Positions 34,384 to 44,032 of a DNA stretch of 64,000 bases are shown here, one piece after another (positions within the stretch are counted from its first letter, which is position 1; each line of letters opens with the position of its first letter). The position numbers were made by a program, and so were the translations under genes. The notes beneath the pieces were generated by a model. That model was given only the letters and a program-made list of their open reading frames with translations, did not search any database and was not told where the DNA came from. The stretch comes from Paraplanobispora siamensis (lineage in GTDB: Bacteria > Actinomycetota > Actinomycetes > Streptosporangiales > Streptosporangiaceae), in the NCBI RefSeq assembly GCF_016863175.1, contig NZ_BOOJ01000047.1:1-64000 (forward strand). Direction: 5' to 3'.

Positions 34384-34635
34384 TTATTCTTCAAGTATCA
34401 CTCTGGCGAGGTCGTCGAATTCCCCGTTTTTCACCCCGCGGATGAAGGCATCGATCTCCCCGTGCGCATAGACCAGTGCAGGACCTTCCGGATCACGTGA
34501 GTTCCGCACGGCGACCCCGCCGCAGGGCAACTGCGCCAACTCCACGCAGTTGCCGCTGGGGTTGCTGAAGCGGCTCTTGCGCCACACGACCTCGCCGAGC
34601 AAGGTCGCCGGCATCCCGTTACGGAGCTGATCCAT
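34384..34635 (-). CDS. DUF397 domain-containing protein
   Basis: An 83-residue protein with the family pattern VVWRKSRFSNPSGNCVELAQLPCGGVAVRNSRDPEGPALVYAHGEIDAFIRGVKNGEFD. DUF397 proteins work with DUF5753-type XRE regulators as toxin-antitoxin-like or signalling pairs; details for this one are unknown. ATG 34635 is chosen because GAGGCGAGG precedes it and the extension upstream is Cys/Met-rich repeat sequence. It is transcribed ahead of the XRE gene. Confidence 0.88.
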   Translation of the reverse strand: MDQLRNGMPATLLGEVVWRKSRFSNPSGNCVELAQLPCGGVAVRNSRDPEGPALVYAHGEIDAFIRGVKNGEFDDLARVILEE

Positions 34636-34790
34636 CCTCGCCTCTCGCCGAATCGGCAGGAACCATTGGAACCAGCATAGACTTTTGTGCATCTGCACGT
34701 GCATCTGTACTTGCGGATGCACATGTTGGCGTGCAAGATTACTAAAAGAGTCACTCTGTACGCGATCACCGTCTCCCCCCAGGGTCGCCG
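34636..34790. promoter_or_regulatory. Divergent promoter region with GTGCATCTGCAC repeats
   Basis: Between DUF397 and the ATP-binding protein gene. It holds GTGCATCTGCAC (34687-34698), GTGCATCTGTAC (34699-34710) and an inverted relative, TTGCGGATGCAC (34711-34722). Three adjacent 12-bp copies suggest an operator, perhaps for the XRE protein. The remaining bases are AT-richer, as expected of promoters. Confidence 0.6.
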
Positions 34791-35369
34791 ATGACTGGTT
34801 TACACAAGTACGACCTCGCCCCCGTCCGAACAGAGATAAGCGGATGGGAGCGCTGGTTGTCGATGCTCGACCACGTGCTTCCGCCGAGCGGCCTGCCGCC
34901 GTGGTCGGACGGCGAGGAGCGCCTGGAGTACCTCCAGCTCGCGGTGCGCGCCATCCACCAGGAGCCCGAGGCCCCGCGTGTCGCCCGGCGCTTCACCGCC
35001 GCCTCGCTCCACTCGTGGGAACTCGACCTCCTCATCGACGACACCAACGTGGTCGTCTCGGAACTGGTCACCAACGCCCTGCGGCACGGCATGCGCACCG
35101 CCCTCGCCACCCGTCCGGCCGCGCAGCACGTCAGGGTCGTGCTGTGCCGTACGGAGCACTCGGTGCTCTGCGCGGTCACCGACCCCAGCGACCAGGGCCC
35201 CTGCCTGCGCGAGCCCGGCGACGACGCCGAGAGCGGGCGCGGGCTGCAGGTGGTGCAGGGAATCAGCCAGATGTGGGGCTGGTCCCCGCTGGAGGGCCGG
35301 GGAAAGGCCGTGTGGGCGGCGTTCGCCCTTCCCTCGCTCAACGGGCGGCGCCTGGAGGCCTGCCGCTGA
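34791..35369 (+). CDS. ATP-binding protein, anti-sigma regulatory type
   Basis: A 192-residue protein with a HATPase_c_2 domain at its C-terminal two thirds: LIDDTNVVVSELVTNALRHGM (N-box), VLCAVTDPSDQGPCLREPG (G1), DAESGRGLQVVQGISQMWGWSP (G2). The N-terminal 60 residues (MTGLHKYDLAPVRTEISGWERWLSMLDHVLPPSG) are unlike RsbW. It completes the usual actinomycete trio with DUF397 and XRE genes, divergently arranged over a shared repeat-rich promoter. Confidence 0.87.
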   Translation: MTGLHKYDLAPVRTEISGWERWLSMLDHVLPPSGLPPWSDGEERLEYLQLAVRAIHQEPEAPRVARRFTAASLHSWELDLLIDDTNVVVSELVTNALRHGMRTALATRPAAQHVRVVLCRTEHSVLCAVTDPSDQGPCLREPGDDAESGRGLQVVQGISQMWGWSPLEGRGKAVWAAFALPSLNGRRLEACR

Positions 35370-35487
35370 TCCGTCGTCCGGCGCATACCTGTAACAGTTC
35401 ACCGCAATACGGCCGGAATGCAGGTCTGAGCGCGGAGAAAAATGGATAATCTCCGCTGAGACCTGAAGCCGTTGGACGGAGAACACA

Positions 35488-36312
35488 ATGGCATCCTCGG
35501 GGCGGGAACGGGCGAAGCTGGACACCTCGATTCCGAATGAGGGCCGGATCGCCGACTATTTCCTCGGCGGCAAGGACAATTTCGCCGCCGACCGGGCCGC
35601 GGCCCAGCATGTGCTGAGCATCGCCCCCGAACTGCCCGCCATGAGCCGGGAGGGCCGTCGTTTCCTCGCCAGAGTGGTCAGGTTCCTCGTCGCGGAGGCC
35701 GGCGTCCGGCAGTTCGTCGACATCGGCTGCGGTCTGCCCACGCAGGGCAACGTCCACGAGATCGTGCACTCCGTCGCGCCCGAGGCGCGGGTGGTCTACG
35801 TCGACAACGACCCCATGGTCGTCACCCACGGCCAGGCCCTCCTGCAGGACGACCGCAGGACCGTGGTCGTGGAGGCCGACGTGCGCGATCCGGCGGCGAT
35901 GCTCGGCCACCCGGAGCTCACCCGGATGATCGACTTCGACCGGCCCGTGGCGGTCCTGCTGTTCGCCCTGCTGCACGTCCTGCCGGACGACGACACGGTC
36001 ACGCAGATCATCACGCACCTGCGCAAGGCGATCGCGCCGGGCAGCTATGTCGCCTTCTCCCACGCGGTCTCCGACCTGTGCCCGGAGACGACGGCGAGGC
36101 TGGCCCGCGTCTACTACGAGCAGGGCTCGATCAGCGGCGGGTGGCGGGCGAACCTGCGCACCAAGGCCGAGGTCGAGCACTTCCTCGACGGCTTCGAGCC
36201 CGTCGAGCCCGGAGTGGTCTACATCCCGCAGTGGCGCCCCGACGAGGAGCTCTCCCCCATGGCCGACGCGGTGTGGGTGGTCGGCGGGGTGGGCCGCAGG
36301 ACCAACCGGTAG
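35488..36312 (+). CDS. SAM-dependent methyltransferase, SAV2177/DUF574 family
   Basis: A 274-residue protein: RIADYFLGGKDNFAADRAAAQHVL at the front, then VRQFVDIGCGLPTQGNVHEIV (SAM-binding motif I), ARVVYVDNDPMVVTHG (motif II) and VAVLLFALLHVLPDD. This family is large in Streptosporangiales and streptomycetes; substrates are mostly unknown. ATG start, preceded by GGAG about 9 bp away. It stands alone, 118 bp after the ATP-binding gene. Confidence 0.9.
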   Translation: MASSGRERAKLDTSIPNEGRIADYFLGGKDNFAADRAAAQHVLSIAPELPAMSREGRRFLARVVRFLVAEAGVRQFVDIGCGLPTQGNVHEIVHSVAPEARVVYVDNDPMVVTHGQALLQDDRRTVVVEADVRDPAAMLGHPELTRMIDFDRPVAVLLFALLHVLPDDDTVTQIITHLRKAIAPGSYVAFSHAVSDLCPETTARLARVYYEQGSISGGWRANLRTKAEVEHFLDGFEPVEPGVVYIPQWRPDEELSPMADAVWVVGGVGRRTNR

Positions 36313-36333
36313 GCGCGGGCCGTACGGCGGGCC

Positions 36334-36975
36334 TCAGGCGATCTTGACGGTGATCTCCCCGCCGAGGCGGAAGCCGTCGGTCAGGTCCAGGTCGTCCCCG
36401 CTCCAGAAGCGGCCCGGGTCGTACCAGTTCGGGCGGCGGCCGCCGGGCAGCAGTCCCATGGCCTCGTAGGTGACGGCCACGACCTCGGCGCAGTAGGCGC
36501 TCTCCAGCGCGCTCTCCTGGCCGCCCCGCTTCAGCAGCTTCGGCACCCGGCCGCGCATCCACCGCCCGGCCAGCCGCGCCGTGGACGGGAACGGCGTGCC
36601 GTCCAGCCGGGCGATCGTCCGCAGGACGGCGTCCTCCATCTCGGCCGTGACCTGCGGCTCCAGCTGGCGCAGCCAGGCGCGCTGGCCGTACTTGGTGGCC
36701 CAGACGGAGACGGCGTCACGCATGTCGTGCAGCTGGACGCCGCGCTGATGGGTCCCCGTCCACATGTCGGGCAGGGAGCGGCCGAGCTCGGCGTGCCACA
36801 TCAGCGGGGGCATGTCCTCGATGACGACGGACATCCCGACGTGGTTGACCGGGCTGTTGGTCACGGTCTGGATGGCCCGGTCCGGCGCCGAGCGCCCGCG
36901 GAACAGCCACACGTCGCCGGTTCTCGTCAGGTTCAGCGCCTCGTCGAGGCCGATGGTCGTAGCGGGCATTCCCAT
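36334..36975 (-). CDS. Permuted NlpC/P60-like (YiiX-type) hydrolase
   Basis: A 213-residue protein with the order His first, Cys later: TRTGDVWLFRGRSAPDRAIQTVTNSPVNHVGMSVV (His45) and ESAYCAEVVAVTYEAMGLLP (Cys162, Glu164). This matches the circularly permuted papain-like family of YiiX/YaeF proteins, often lipid- or peptide-cleaving hydrolases. No signal peptide, so cytoplasmic. It begins 11 bp from the divergent 61-residue gene, leaving little room for a leader; transcripts may be leaderless. Confidence 0.72.
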   Translation of the reverse strand: MGMPATTIGLDEALNLTRTGDVWLFRGRSAPDRAIQTVTNSPVNHVGMSVVIEDMPPLMWHAELGRSLPDMWTGTHQRGVQLHDMRDAVSVWATKYGQRAWLRQLEPQVTAEMEDAVLRTIARLDGTPFPSTARLAGRWMRGRVPKLLKRGGQESALESAYCAEVVAVTYEAMGLLPGGRRPNWYDPGRFWSGDDLDLTDGFRLGGEITVKIA

Positions 36976-36986
36976 ACTCTAGATAC

Positions 36987-37172
36987 ATGCGCTGGTGGAA
37001 GATACTCGGTCTGGCAGGTGTCGCGGGCGTCGCCGCGACGGGAGTGGTGGTCGCCCGGGCGGAGCGGCGGCGCCGTTCCTACACCCCGGACGAGATCCGG
37101 ACGCGGCTGCGCGCCCGTCTGGATGAGGCCGGTGAGGAGACCGCCGAGAAGGAGGCCCGGGAGAGTTCCTAG
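36987..37172 (+). CDS. Small single-pass membrane protein
   Basis: A 61-residue protein: an N-terminal helix (WWKILGLAGVAGVAATGVVVA), a basic stretch (RAERRRRSY) and an acidic, helical tail (TPDEIRTRLRARLDEAGEETAEKEARESS). The topology puts the charged tail inside the cell by the positive-inside rule. The family is unknown to me. It is divergent from the hydrolase gene with only 11 bp between start codons. Confidence 0.65.
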   Translation: MRWWKILGLAGVAGVAATGVVVARAERRRRSYTPDEIRTRLRARLDEAGEETAEKEARESS

Positions 37173-37210
37173 TCGCCCCCGGGCGCAGGCGTCCGGATGA
37201 CCCTCCGGGG

Positions 37211-37270
37211 CCTTCCCGCCGAGCGCGGAGGCCTTTCCGCCGAGCGCGGAGGCCTTTCCGCCGAGCGCGG
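37211..37270. repeat. 21-bp tandem repeat downstream of the small membrane protein gene
   Basis: GCCGAGCGCGGAGGCCTTTCC is repeated, with about three copies, the first and last partly changed. It lies between the small gene and the 3' end of the CDF exporter gene. No hairpin of note. Confidence 0.7.
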
Positions 37271-37280
37271 GGCCGGGCGT

Positions 37281-38228
37281 TCAGGCGTGGGCGGGCTGCT
37301 CGTGCTGGACGTGGGTGGGGGGTTCGAGCTGGAAGGTGGAGTGCCGCAGGTCGAAGTGCCCGCTCAGGCACTCCTGCAGGGCGTCCAGCATCTGCGGCGC
37401 GTGGCCGTCGGCGAAGCACTCCTCCTCGACCACGACGTGCGCGGTCAGCACCGCCATGCCCGAGGTGAGCGTCCAGGCGTGCAGGTCGTGCACCCCCCGC
37501 ACGTGCGGCACGCCCATGATGTGCGCGCGGACCTCCTCCAGGTCGATGTGGGCGGGGGTGGCCTCCAGCAGCACGTTGACGGCCGAGTACAGCAGCCGCA
37601 GCGCGCGGGGCACGATGAGCAGGCCGATCAGCACGGCCACGATGGAGTCGGCGCGGGTGAAGCCGGTCAGCCACGCGACCAGGGCCGCGATGATGACGCC
37701 CAGGGAGGTCAGCGTGTCGGTGGCCACCTCCAGGAAGGCGCCGCGCATGTTCAGGCTCTCTCCCCTGACCCGCACCAGCAGCAGCATCGAGAACAGGTTG
37801 CCCACCAGGCCGATCACACCGAACACGAGCATGGAGCCGGCGGCGATCTCCGGCGGCCTGGCCAGCGTGAGCCGGGTGACCGCCTCGTACAGCACGTAGG
37901 CGCCCAGGCCGAACAGGACGGCGGCGTTGACCGCGGCGGCCAGGATCTCCGCGCGGGCCAGGCCGAAGGTCCATCTGGGCGTGGCCGGGCGCCCGGCCAG
38001 GGTGATGGCCACCAGGGCCAGGGCGACGCCCGCGGTGTCGGTGAGCATGTGCCCGGCGTCGGCCAGCAGGGCGACGCTGTCCGAGACCAGCGCGCCCGCG
38101 AACTGCAGGAGCATGACGCCGCCGGTGATGGCCAGCACCCCGGCCAGCCTGCCGCGGTGGCGTCCGGCGCCGGTGAGGTGCCCGTGACCATGACCGTGAC
38201 CATGACCGTGACTGTGGTTGGCGCCCAC
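37281..38228 (-). CDS. Cation diffusion facilitator (CDF) family metal exporter
   Basis: A 315-residue inner-membrane antiporter moving Zn, Cd or a similar divalent metal out of the cell. The N-terminus is His-rich (NHSHGHGHGHGHGH). Six helices follow with the metal-site motifs ALLADAGHMLTDTAGV and FLEVATDTLTSLGV. The cytoplasmic C-terminal domain reads VRGVHDLHAWTLTSGMAVLTAHV. GTG start with AAGGGGG before it. It lies downstream of the CmtR-like sensor gene on the same strand, separated by a 17-bp repeat array, so it is probably metal-induced. Confidence 0.92.
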   Translation of the reverse strand: MGANHSHGHGHGHGHGHLTGAGRHRGRLAGVLAITGGVMLLQFAGALVSDSVALLADAGHMLTDTAGVALALVAITLAGRPATPRWTFGLARAEILAAAVNAAVLFGLGAYVLYEAVTRLTLARPPEIAAGSMLVFGVIGLVGNLFSMLLLVRVRGESLNMRGAFLEVATDTLTSLGVIIAALVAWLTGFTRADSIVAVLIGLLIVPRALRLLYSAVNVLLEATPAHIDLEEVRAHIMGVPHVRGVHDLHAWTLTSGMAVLTAHVVVEEECFADGHAPQMLDALQECLSGHFDLRHSTFQLEPPTHVQHEQPAHA

Positions 38229-38272
38229 AGCGACTCCCCCTTGGTCGGATTGTCGGCTTGACTCGGCCCGGA

Positions 38273-38340
38273 GGCCTACTCGGCCTGAAGGCTTACTCGG
38301 CTCGAAGGCTTACTCGGCTCGAAGGCCTACTCGGCCGGGA
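38273..38340. repeat. 17-bp tandem repeat, four copies, between cmtR-like and CDF genes
   Basis: Units GGCCTACTCGGCCTGAA, GGCTTACTCGGCTCGAA (twice) and GGCCTACTCGGCCGGGA run without gaps. The last unit overlaps the 3' end and supplies the stop codon of the CmtR-like gene. Odd copy spacing (17 bp) means no frame is kept, so it is not coding. Confidence 0.85.
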
Positions 38341-38677
38341 GGCGGGGGGAGGCGACGCTCGCGGGTCCCGCGCAGGCCCGCTCGCTCTCCACCGCCACCA
38401 CCGCGGCGCGCAGGTCGTCCAGGGCGTGCCCGAGCCGGTCGTCGGCCAGTTCGTACCGGGTGCGGCGGCCGACCGGCACGGCGACCACCAGACCGCAGTC
38501 CCGCAGGCACGCCAGGTGGTTGGAGAGCCGGGTCCGGGAGATGCCCAGCCGGTCGGCCAGATCGGACGGGTGCGCCGGCGCCTCACGCAGGGCCAGCAGC
38601 AGCCGACAGCGGATCGGGTCGGCGAGCGCGCGCCCGAACCTGGCCAGCACCTCCACCTCGGATGCGATCGTCAGCAT
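38327..38677 (-). CDS. cmtR: ArsR-family metal sensor, CmtR type
   Basis: A 116-residue winged-helix repressor. From the chosen ATG it reads LARFGRALADPIRCRLLLALREAP, then LGISRTRLSNHLACLRDCGLVVAV. Cysteines fall at 24, 57, 61 and 102; 57, 61 and 102 are the Cd/Pb ligands known in mycobacterial CmtR. So it probably senses Cd or Pb and derepresses the CDF exporter downstream. The upstream extension (Arg-rich, with CIFC) is not needed. Its stop lies inside a tandem repeat. Confidence 0.87.
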   Translation of the reverse strand: MLTIASEVEVLARFGRALADPIRCRLLLALREAPAHPSDLADRLGISRTRLSNHLACLRDCGLVVAVPVGRRTRYELADDRLGHALDDLRAAVVAVESERACAGPASVASPRLPAE

Positions 38678-38720
38678 GCCGCAAAAGATACAGGAAACCG
38701 TGAATTCAGGGGAACATGTA

Positions 38721-39740
38721 TCAACTGTCCGGGCCCGGCGTGTCGCACGCGATGCCGTCTGCCGCCTGCGCCGCCCGGGCGACGGGCGAGGCCGCACGGG
38801 TGACGCGGGCGCCGAGCGCGGCCAGATACTCCACGAGCTCGGGCGGCCCGTGCACCTCGAACTCGCAGCCGAGCATGGCCAGCCGGAACGCCAGCCACTC
38901 CAGGGTGTCGGTGTGATCGCGCAGGCGGCAGGTGCGCTCGTCGATCGGTTCCACCACCCCGGAGGCCTCGCCGAGCCGGGTGATCGCCTCGGCGGCCGGC
39001 ATGTGCAGGGTGGCCACCGCGCTGTAGGTGGGCGCCAGGGAGTAGAGCGTGCTGGTGACGTAGGCGGCGGCGTCCTCTCCGGGCAGCTCGCGCGGCGCGT
39101 TGCGCATGCCGGTCGGGTGCGGCTGCCGGATCCGGTCGACGCGGAAGATCCGCCAGTCGTCCCGGTCGTCGTCGTAGGCGACCAGGTACCAGCGGCGCTC
39201 GGCCACCACGAGGCGATAGGGCTCCACCAGGCGCCTGCTCCCGGCGCCGTCGGCGGCCTGGTAGGCGAAACGCAGCCGCTCCCGGTTGGCGACGGCCGCG
39301 GCCAGGACCGCCAGGTCCTGCGGGTCGACGCTCGGCCCGCCGGCCGGGACCATCGGGACGGTGGCGGTGTTCAGCGTGCCGACCCGGCGCCGCAGCCGCG
39401 AGGGCAGCACCTGCTCCAGTTTCGCCAGCGCCCGCACGGACGCCTCCTCGATGCCGGCCACGGGATGGCGGGCCGCCGTACGCAGGCCGACCGCGATGGC
39501 CACCGCCTCCTCGTCGTCCAGCAGCAGCGGCGGCATGGCCGTACCGGCGACCAGGCGGTAGCCGCCCACCGCGCCCATCGTCGCCTCCACCGGGTAGCCC
39601 AGGTCGCGCAGGCGCCCGATGTCGCGGCGGATGGTGCGCGTGGTGACCCCCAGCCGCTCGGCGAGCTCGCTGCCGGGCCACTCGCGCGGAGTCTGCAGCA
39701 GGGACAGCAGGGCCAGCAGTCGTGCCGGGGTGTCGCTCAT
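38721..39740 (-). CDS. WYL-domain transcriptional regulator (YafY-like), copy 1
   Basis: A 339-residue regulator: N-terminal HTH (RLLALLSLLQTPREWPGSELAERLGVTTRTIRRDIGRLRDLGYPVEA) and WYL domain with GAGSRRLVEPYRLVVAERRWYLVAYDDDRDDWRIFRVDRI, where WYL reads RWYLVAY. A C-terminal ligand-domain extension (MLGCEFEVHGPPELVEYLAALG) follows. WYL proteins sense nucleic acids or small ligands and often guard DNA-stress or defence genes. It is divergent from the AlkZ-like gene; a close paralogue lies on that gene's other side. Confidence 0.9.
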   Translation of the reverse strand: MSDTPARLLALLSLLQTPREWPGSELAERLGVTTRTIRRDIGRLRDLGYPVEATMGAVGGYRLVAGTAMPPLLLDDEEAVAIAVGLRTAARHPVAGIEEASVRALAKLEQVLPSRLRRRVGTLNTATVPMVPAGGPSVDPQDLAVLAAAVANRERLRFAYQAADGAGSRRLVEPYRLVVAERRWYLVAYDDDRDDWRIFRVDRIRQPHPTGMRNAPRELPGEDAAAYVTSTLYSLAPTYSAVATLHMPAAEAITRLGEASGVVEPIDERTCRLRDHTDTLEWLAFRLAMLGCEFEVHGPPELVEYLAALGARVTRAASPVARAAQAADGIACDTPGPDS

Positions 39741-39803
39741 GCGCTCCAGAATGCCGGACGTCCAGGACAGGATCTGACCTACATCGGCTCTAGTGTCGTG
39801 GCC

Positions 39804-41057
39804 ATGGACCCGACCATGAACCCGACCATGGAACCGACCATGGAACCGACTGCGGCCCCGCAGACCTTCGAAGGCCGCCAGGCTGACGTACCCCGGGATG
39901 TCCTCCGGGACGTCCCCCGCCTGTCATGGGAGCAGGTATGCGCCGCCCGCCTGCGGCGGCACTCGCTGTCCGCGCCCGCCGCCGGGGCGGGGCCCGCCGA
40001 CGTCACCGCCGCCCTGGCCGGCGTGCACGCCCAGATGCTCCCGGCCGCCGAGCTGTCGATCGCGCTGCGCATCGCCGGGGCCACGCGCGCGGACGTCCGC
40101 GCGGCGCTGTGGGAGGAGCACAGCCTGATCAGGACGTTCGGGCCGCGCGGCACGGTCCATCTCCTGCCCGCCCGCGACCTGCCCAGGTGGATCGGCGCGC
40201 TGGCGGCGATCCCGTCGGTCCCCAGCACCTTCCCCAAGGACGTCCAGCTGACGCCCGACCAGACGGAGGAGGTCGTCCGGGCGGTCGCGGACGCGCTGCG
40301 GGACGCCGAGCTGACGATCGACGAGCTCGACGAGGCGGTCGCCGACCGTACCGGCCCCTGGGCCGCGGACCTGGTGATGCCCGCCTTCCAGACCCTGTGG
40401 CCCCGGTGGCGCCAGGCCCTCCACCTGGCGGGGATGCGGGGCGCGCTGTGCTTCGGGCCCAACCGGGGCCGCAAGGTCACCTACACCGGCCCGCACCGGT
40501 GGCTGCCCGATCTGCGGCCCGCCGAGCCGCGCGAGGCCCTGGCCGCCGTCGTACGCGACTATCTGCTCGCCTACGGCCCCTCCACCCCGCAGCGGTTCGC
40601 GCAGTGGCTGACCGTGCCGGTGCGCTGGGCGAACGAACTGTTCGCGTCCCTGGCCGGGGAGATGCAGCGGGTGGAGGTGGAGGGCGTGCCCGCCTGGGCG
40701 GCGCCCGGGGATCTCACGGCGCCGCACGAGCCTCCCCGGGGCGTACGGCTGCTGCCGTACTTCGACGGCTACGCCTACCGGGTCGGCAACCAGCCGCCCG
40801 GGCTGCTGTACCCCGGACGCGCCGCCGAGCGCGTACTGCCCGGCAACTTCCAGATGCTGCTCGTCGACGGGGTGGTCGCCGGGCTGTGGCACCAGCGCCG
40901 CTCCGGCCGCACGATCGACATCACCGTGGAGCCGCTCGTCGAGCTCACCGCCGCGCGCCGCCGTGAGCTGGACGAGCAGGTGGAGCGGGTCGGGGAGATC
41001 CTGGAGGGAAGGCCCCGGCTGACCATCGGCACCGTCACCGTGGGCGGGCACGCGTGA
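39804..41057 (+). CDS. AlkZ/YcaQ-like winged-helix protein (putative DNA glycosylase)
   Basis: A 417-residue protein of the HTH_42 (YcaQ/AlkZ) family, which removes alkylated or crosslinked bases from DNA. Recognisable parts: LSWEQVCAARLRRHSL, GVHAQMLPAAELSIALRIAG (position of the family's Q-rich catalytic patch), LIRTFGPRGTVHLLPARDLPRWI and VLPGNFQMLLVDGVVAGLWHQRRSGRTI. The first 20 residues are a short repeat (MNPTMEPTMEPT) coded by a 12-bp tandem repeat. It is flanked by two WYL regulators and followed convergently by the second. Activity is inferred from family. Confidence 0.82.
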   Translation: MDPTMNPTMEPTMEPTAAPQTFEGRQADVPRDVLRDVPRLSWEQVCAARLRRHSLSAPAAGAGPADVTAALAGVHAQMLPAAELSIALRIAGATRADVRAALWEEHSLIRTFGPRGTVHLLPARDLPRWIGALAAIPSVPSTFPKDVQLTPDQTEEVVRAVADALRDAELTIDELDEAVADRTGPWAADLVMPAFQTLWPRWRQALHLAGMRGALCFGPNRGRKVTYTGPHRWLPDLRPAEPREALAAVVRDYLLAYGPSTPQRFAQWLTVPVRWANELFASLAGEMQRVEVEGVPAWAAPGDLTAPHEPPRGVRLLPYFDGYAYRVGNQPPGLLYPGRAAERVLPGNFQMLLVDGVVAGLWHQRRSGRTIDITVEPLVELTAARRRELDEQVERVGEILEGRPRLTIGTVTVGGHA

Positions 41058-41079
41058 ACCGCACGCGCAGGGGCCCGGG

Positions 41080-42114
41080 TCAGGCCCGGCCCGCGCCGGC
41101 CCTGGCGTCTGCCGAGGCCCCGCTGGCCCGCGCGGTCGCGGAGTCCCCGGCGGCTCCGGCGGCTCCGGCGATCGCGCGGGCGTAGCGGCCGGACAGCTCC
41201 CGCAGGTGCTCCACGAGGTCGGGCGGTCCGGTGACCTCGAAGTCGGCCTCCAGCATGCCGAGGTAGAGGGCGAGCATGTGGGGGCTGTCGGATCCGGCGG
41301 CGATGACGCAGGCGTGCTCCCCGACCGGATCGACCGCGATCGAGGACGGCAGCCGGGCGGCGACCTCCTCGGCGGGCGCGTGGACCTTCACCCGGGCGAC
41401 GTACTTCCAGACCGCCTTCTCCAGGCCCTTGGCGACATAGACGGCGTAGTCCCCCTCGGGGGGCTCGCGCGGGACGAACCGGGGCCCGTTGGGTGTCCGC
41501 AGGCGGATCCGGTCGGCCCGGAAGGTGCGCCAGCCGTCGCGGCCGGTGTCCCACGCGACGAGGTACCAGCGGCCGCGGGCGTGCACGAGGCGGTGGGGCT
41601 CGGCCTCCCGGAGGCTGCCGGCGCCGTCGTGGTCGACGTAGTCGAAGCGGAGCCGTTCGCGGTCGCGGGAGGCCGCGGCGATGGCGGCCAGCAGGTCCGC
41701 CTCGACGGTCGGGCCGGTGCCGGGGAGCCGGATCGTGTGGGCGTGCAGGGCGTTGACCCGGTGGCGCAGCCGCGAGGGCAGCACCTGTTCGAGCTTGGCC
41801 AGGGCGCGCAGCGACGTCTCCTCGATGCCCGAGACCGACCCGCCGGCGGCCGTGCGCAGGCCGACCGCCACCGCCACGGCCTCCTCGTCGTCGAGCAGCA
41901 GCGGGGGCAGGCTGGCGCCCGCTCCCAGCCGGTAGCCGCCCGCCGCTCCGGGGGTGGCGTGGACGGGGTAGCCGAGGCCGCGCAGCCGTTCCACGTCGTT
42001 GCGGATGGTCCGGGTGGTCACGCCGAGCCGCTCGGCGAGCTGGGGGCCCGACCAGTCGCGGGGGGTCTGCAGCAGCGACAGCAGGCGCAGCAGGCGCGCC
42101 GAGGTGTCCGGCAT
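41080..42114 (-). CDS. WYL-domain transcriptional regulator (YafY-like), copy 2
   Basis: A 344-residue paralogue of the regulator at 38721-39740, with the same layout: RLLRLLSLLQTPRDWSGPQLAERLGVTTRTIRNDVERLRGLGYPVHA, then the WYL segment GRWYLVAWDTGRDGWRTFRADRIRL. A C-terminal ligand domain (MLEADFEVTGPPDLVEHLRELSG) is followed by an Ala-rich tail. ATG 42114 is chosen to match its paralogue's N-terminus; GGAGG sits right in front. It ends 23 bp from the convergent AlkZ-like gene. Confidence 0.9.
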   Translation of the reverse strand: MPDTSARLLRLLSLLQTPRDWSGPQLAERLGVTTRTIRNDVERLRGLGYPVHATPGAAGGYRLGAGASLPPLLLDDEEAVAVAVGLRTAAGGSVSGIEETSLRALAKLEQVLPSRLRHRVNALHAHTIRLPGTGPTVEADLLAAIAAASRDRERLRFDYVDHDGAGSLREAEPHRLVHARGRWYLVAWDTGRDGWRTFRADRIRLRTPNGPRFVPREPPEGDYAVYVAKGLEKAVWKYVARVKVHAPAEEVAARLPSSIAVDPVGEHACVIAAGSDSPHMLALYLGMLEADFEVTGPPDLVEHLRELSGRYARAIAGAAGAAGDSATARASGASADARAGAGRA

Positions 42115-42253
42115 CCTCCAAGCGTGCCACACGACGCCGGCGGAGGCGGAAAGGTTCTTTCCGCATCGGCGTCCGGATCGATATCCGGACGCTCGTCGAA
42201 ATGCCGGGAACCCGGGTATGTAGCGTTTCCAGTGACGACCCAAGGAGACTCCG

Positions 42254-43891
<1,638 letters not shown>

Positions 43892-43980
43892 GGCCGGACC
43901 CGCCGGACCCCCGGACCCGCTGGATCCACCGGACACTCACGCCGGCCTCCCCGGCCCGGGACCGTCCCACGCCGCGCTCC

Positions 43981-44032
43981 CGGCCTCCCCGGAGACCCGG
44001 GCGCTCTCAGGCCCGGGTCTCCGGGGAGGCCG
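43981..44032. terminator. Perfect 22-bp hairpin between pgm and anmK
   Basis: Arms at 43981-44002 and 44011-44032 are exact complements with an 8-nt loop. The second arm covers the anmK stop codon and last codons. It should stop transcription coming from both genes. Confidence 0.8.
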
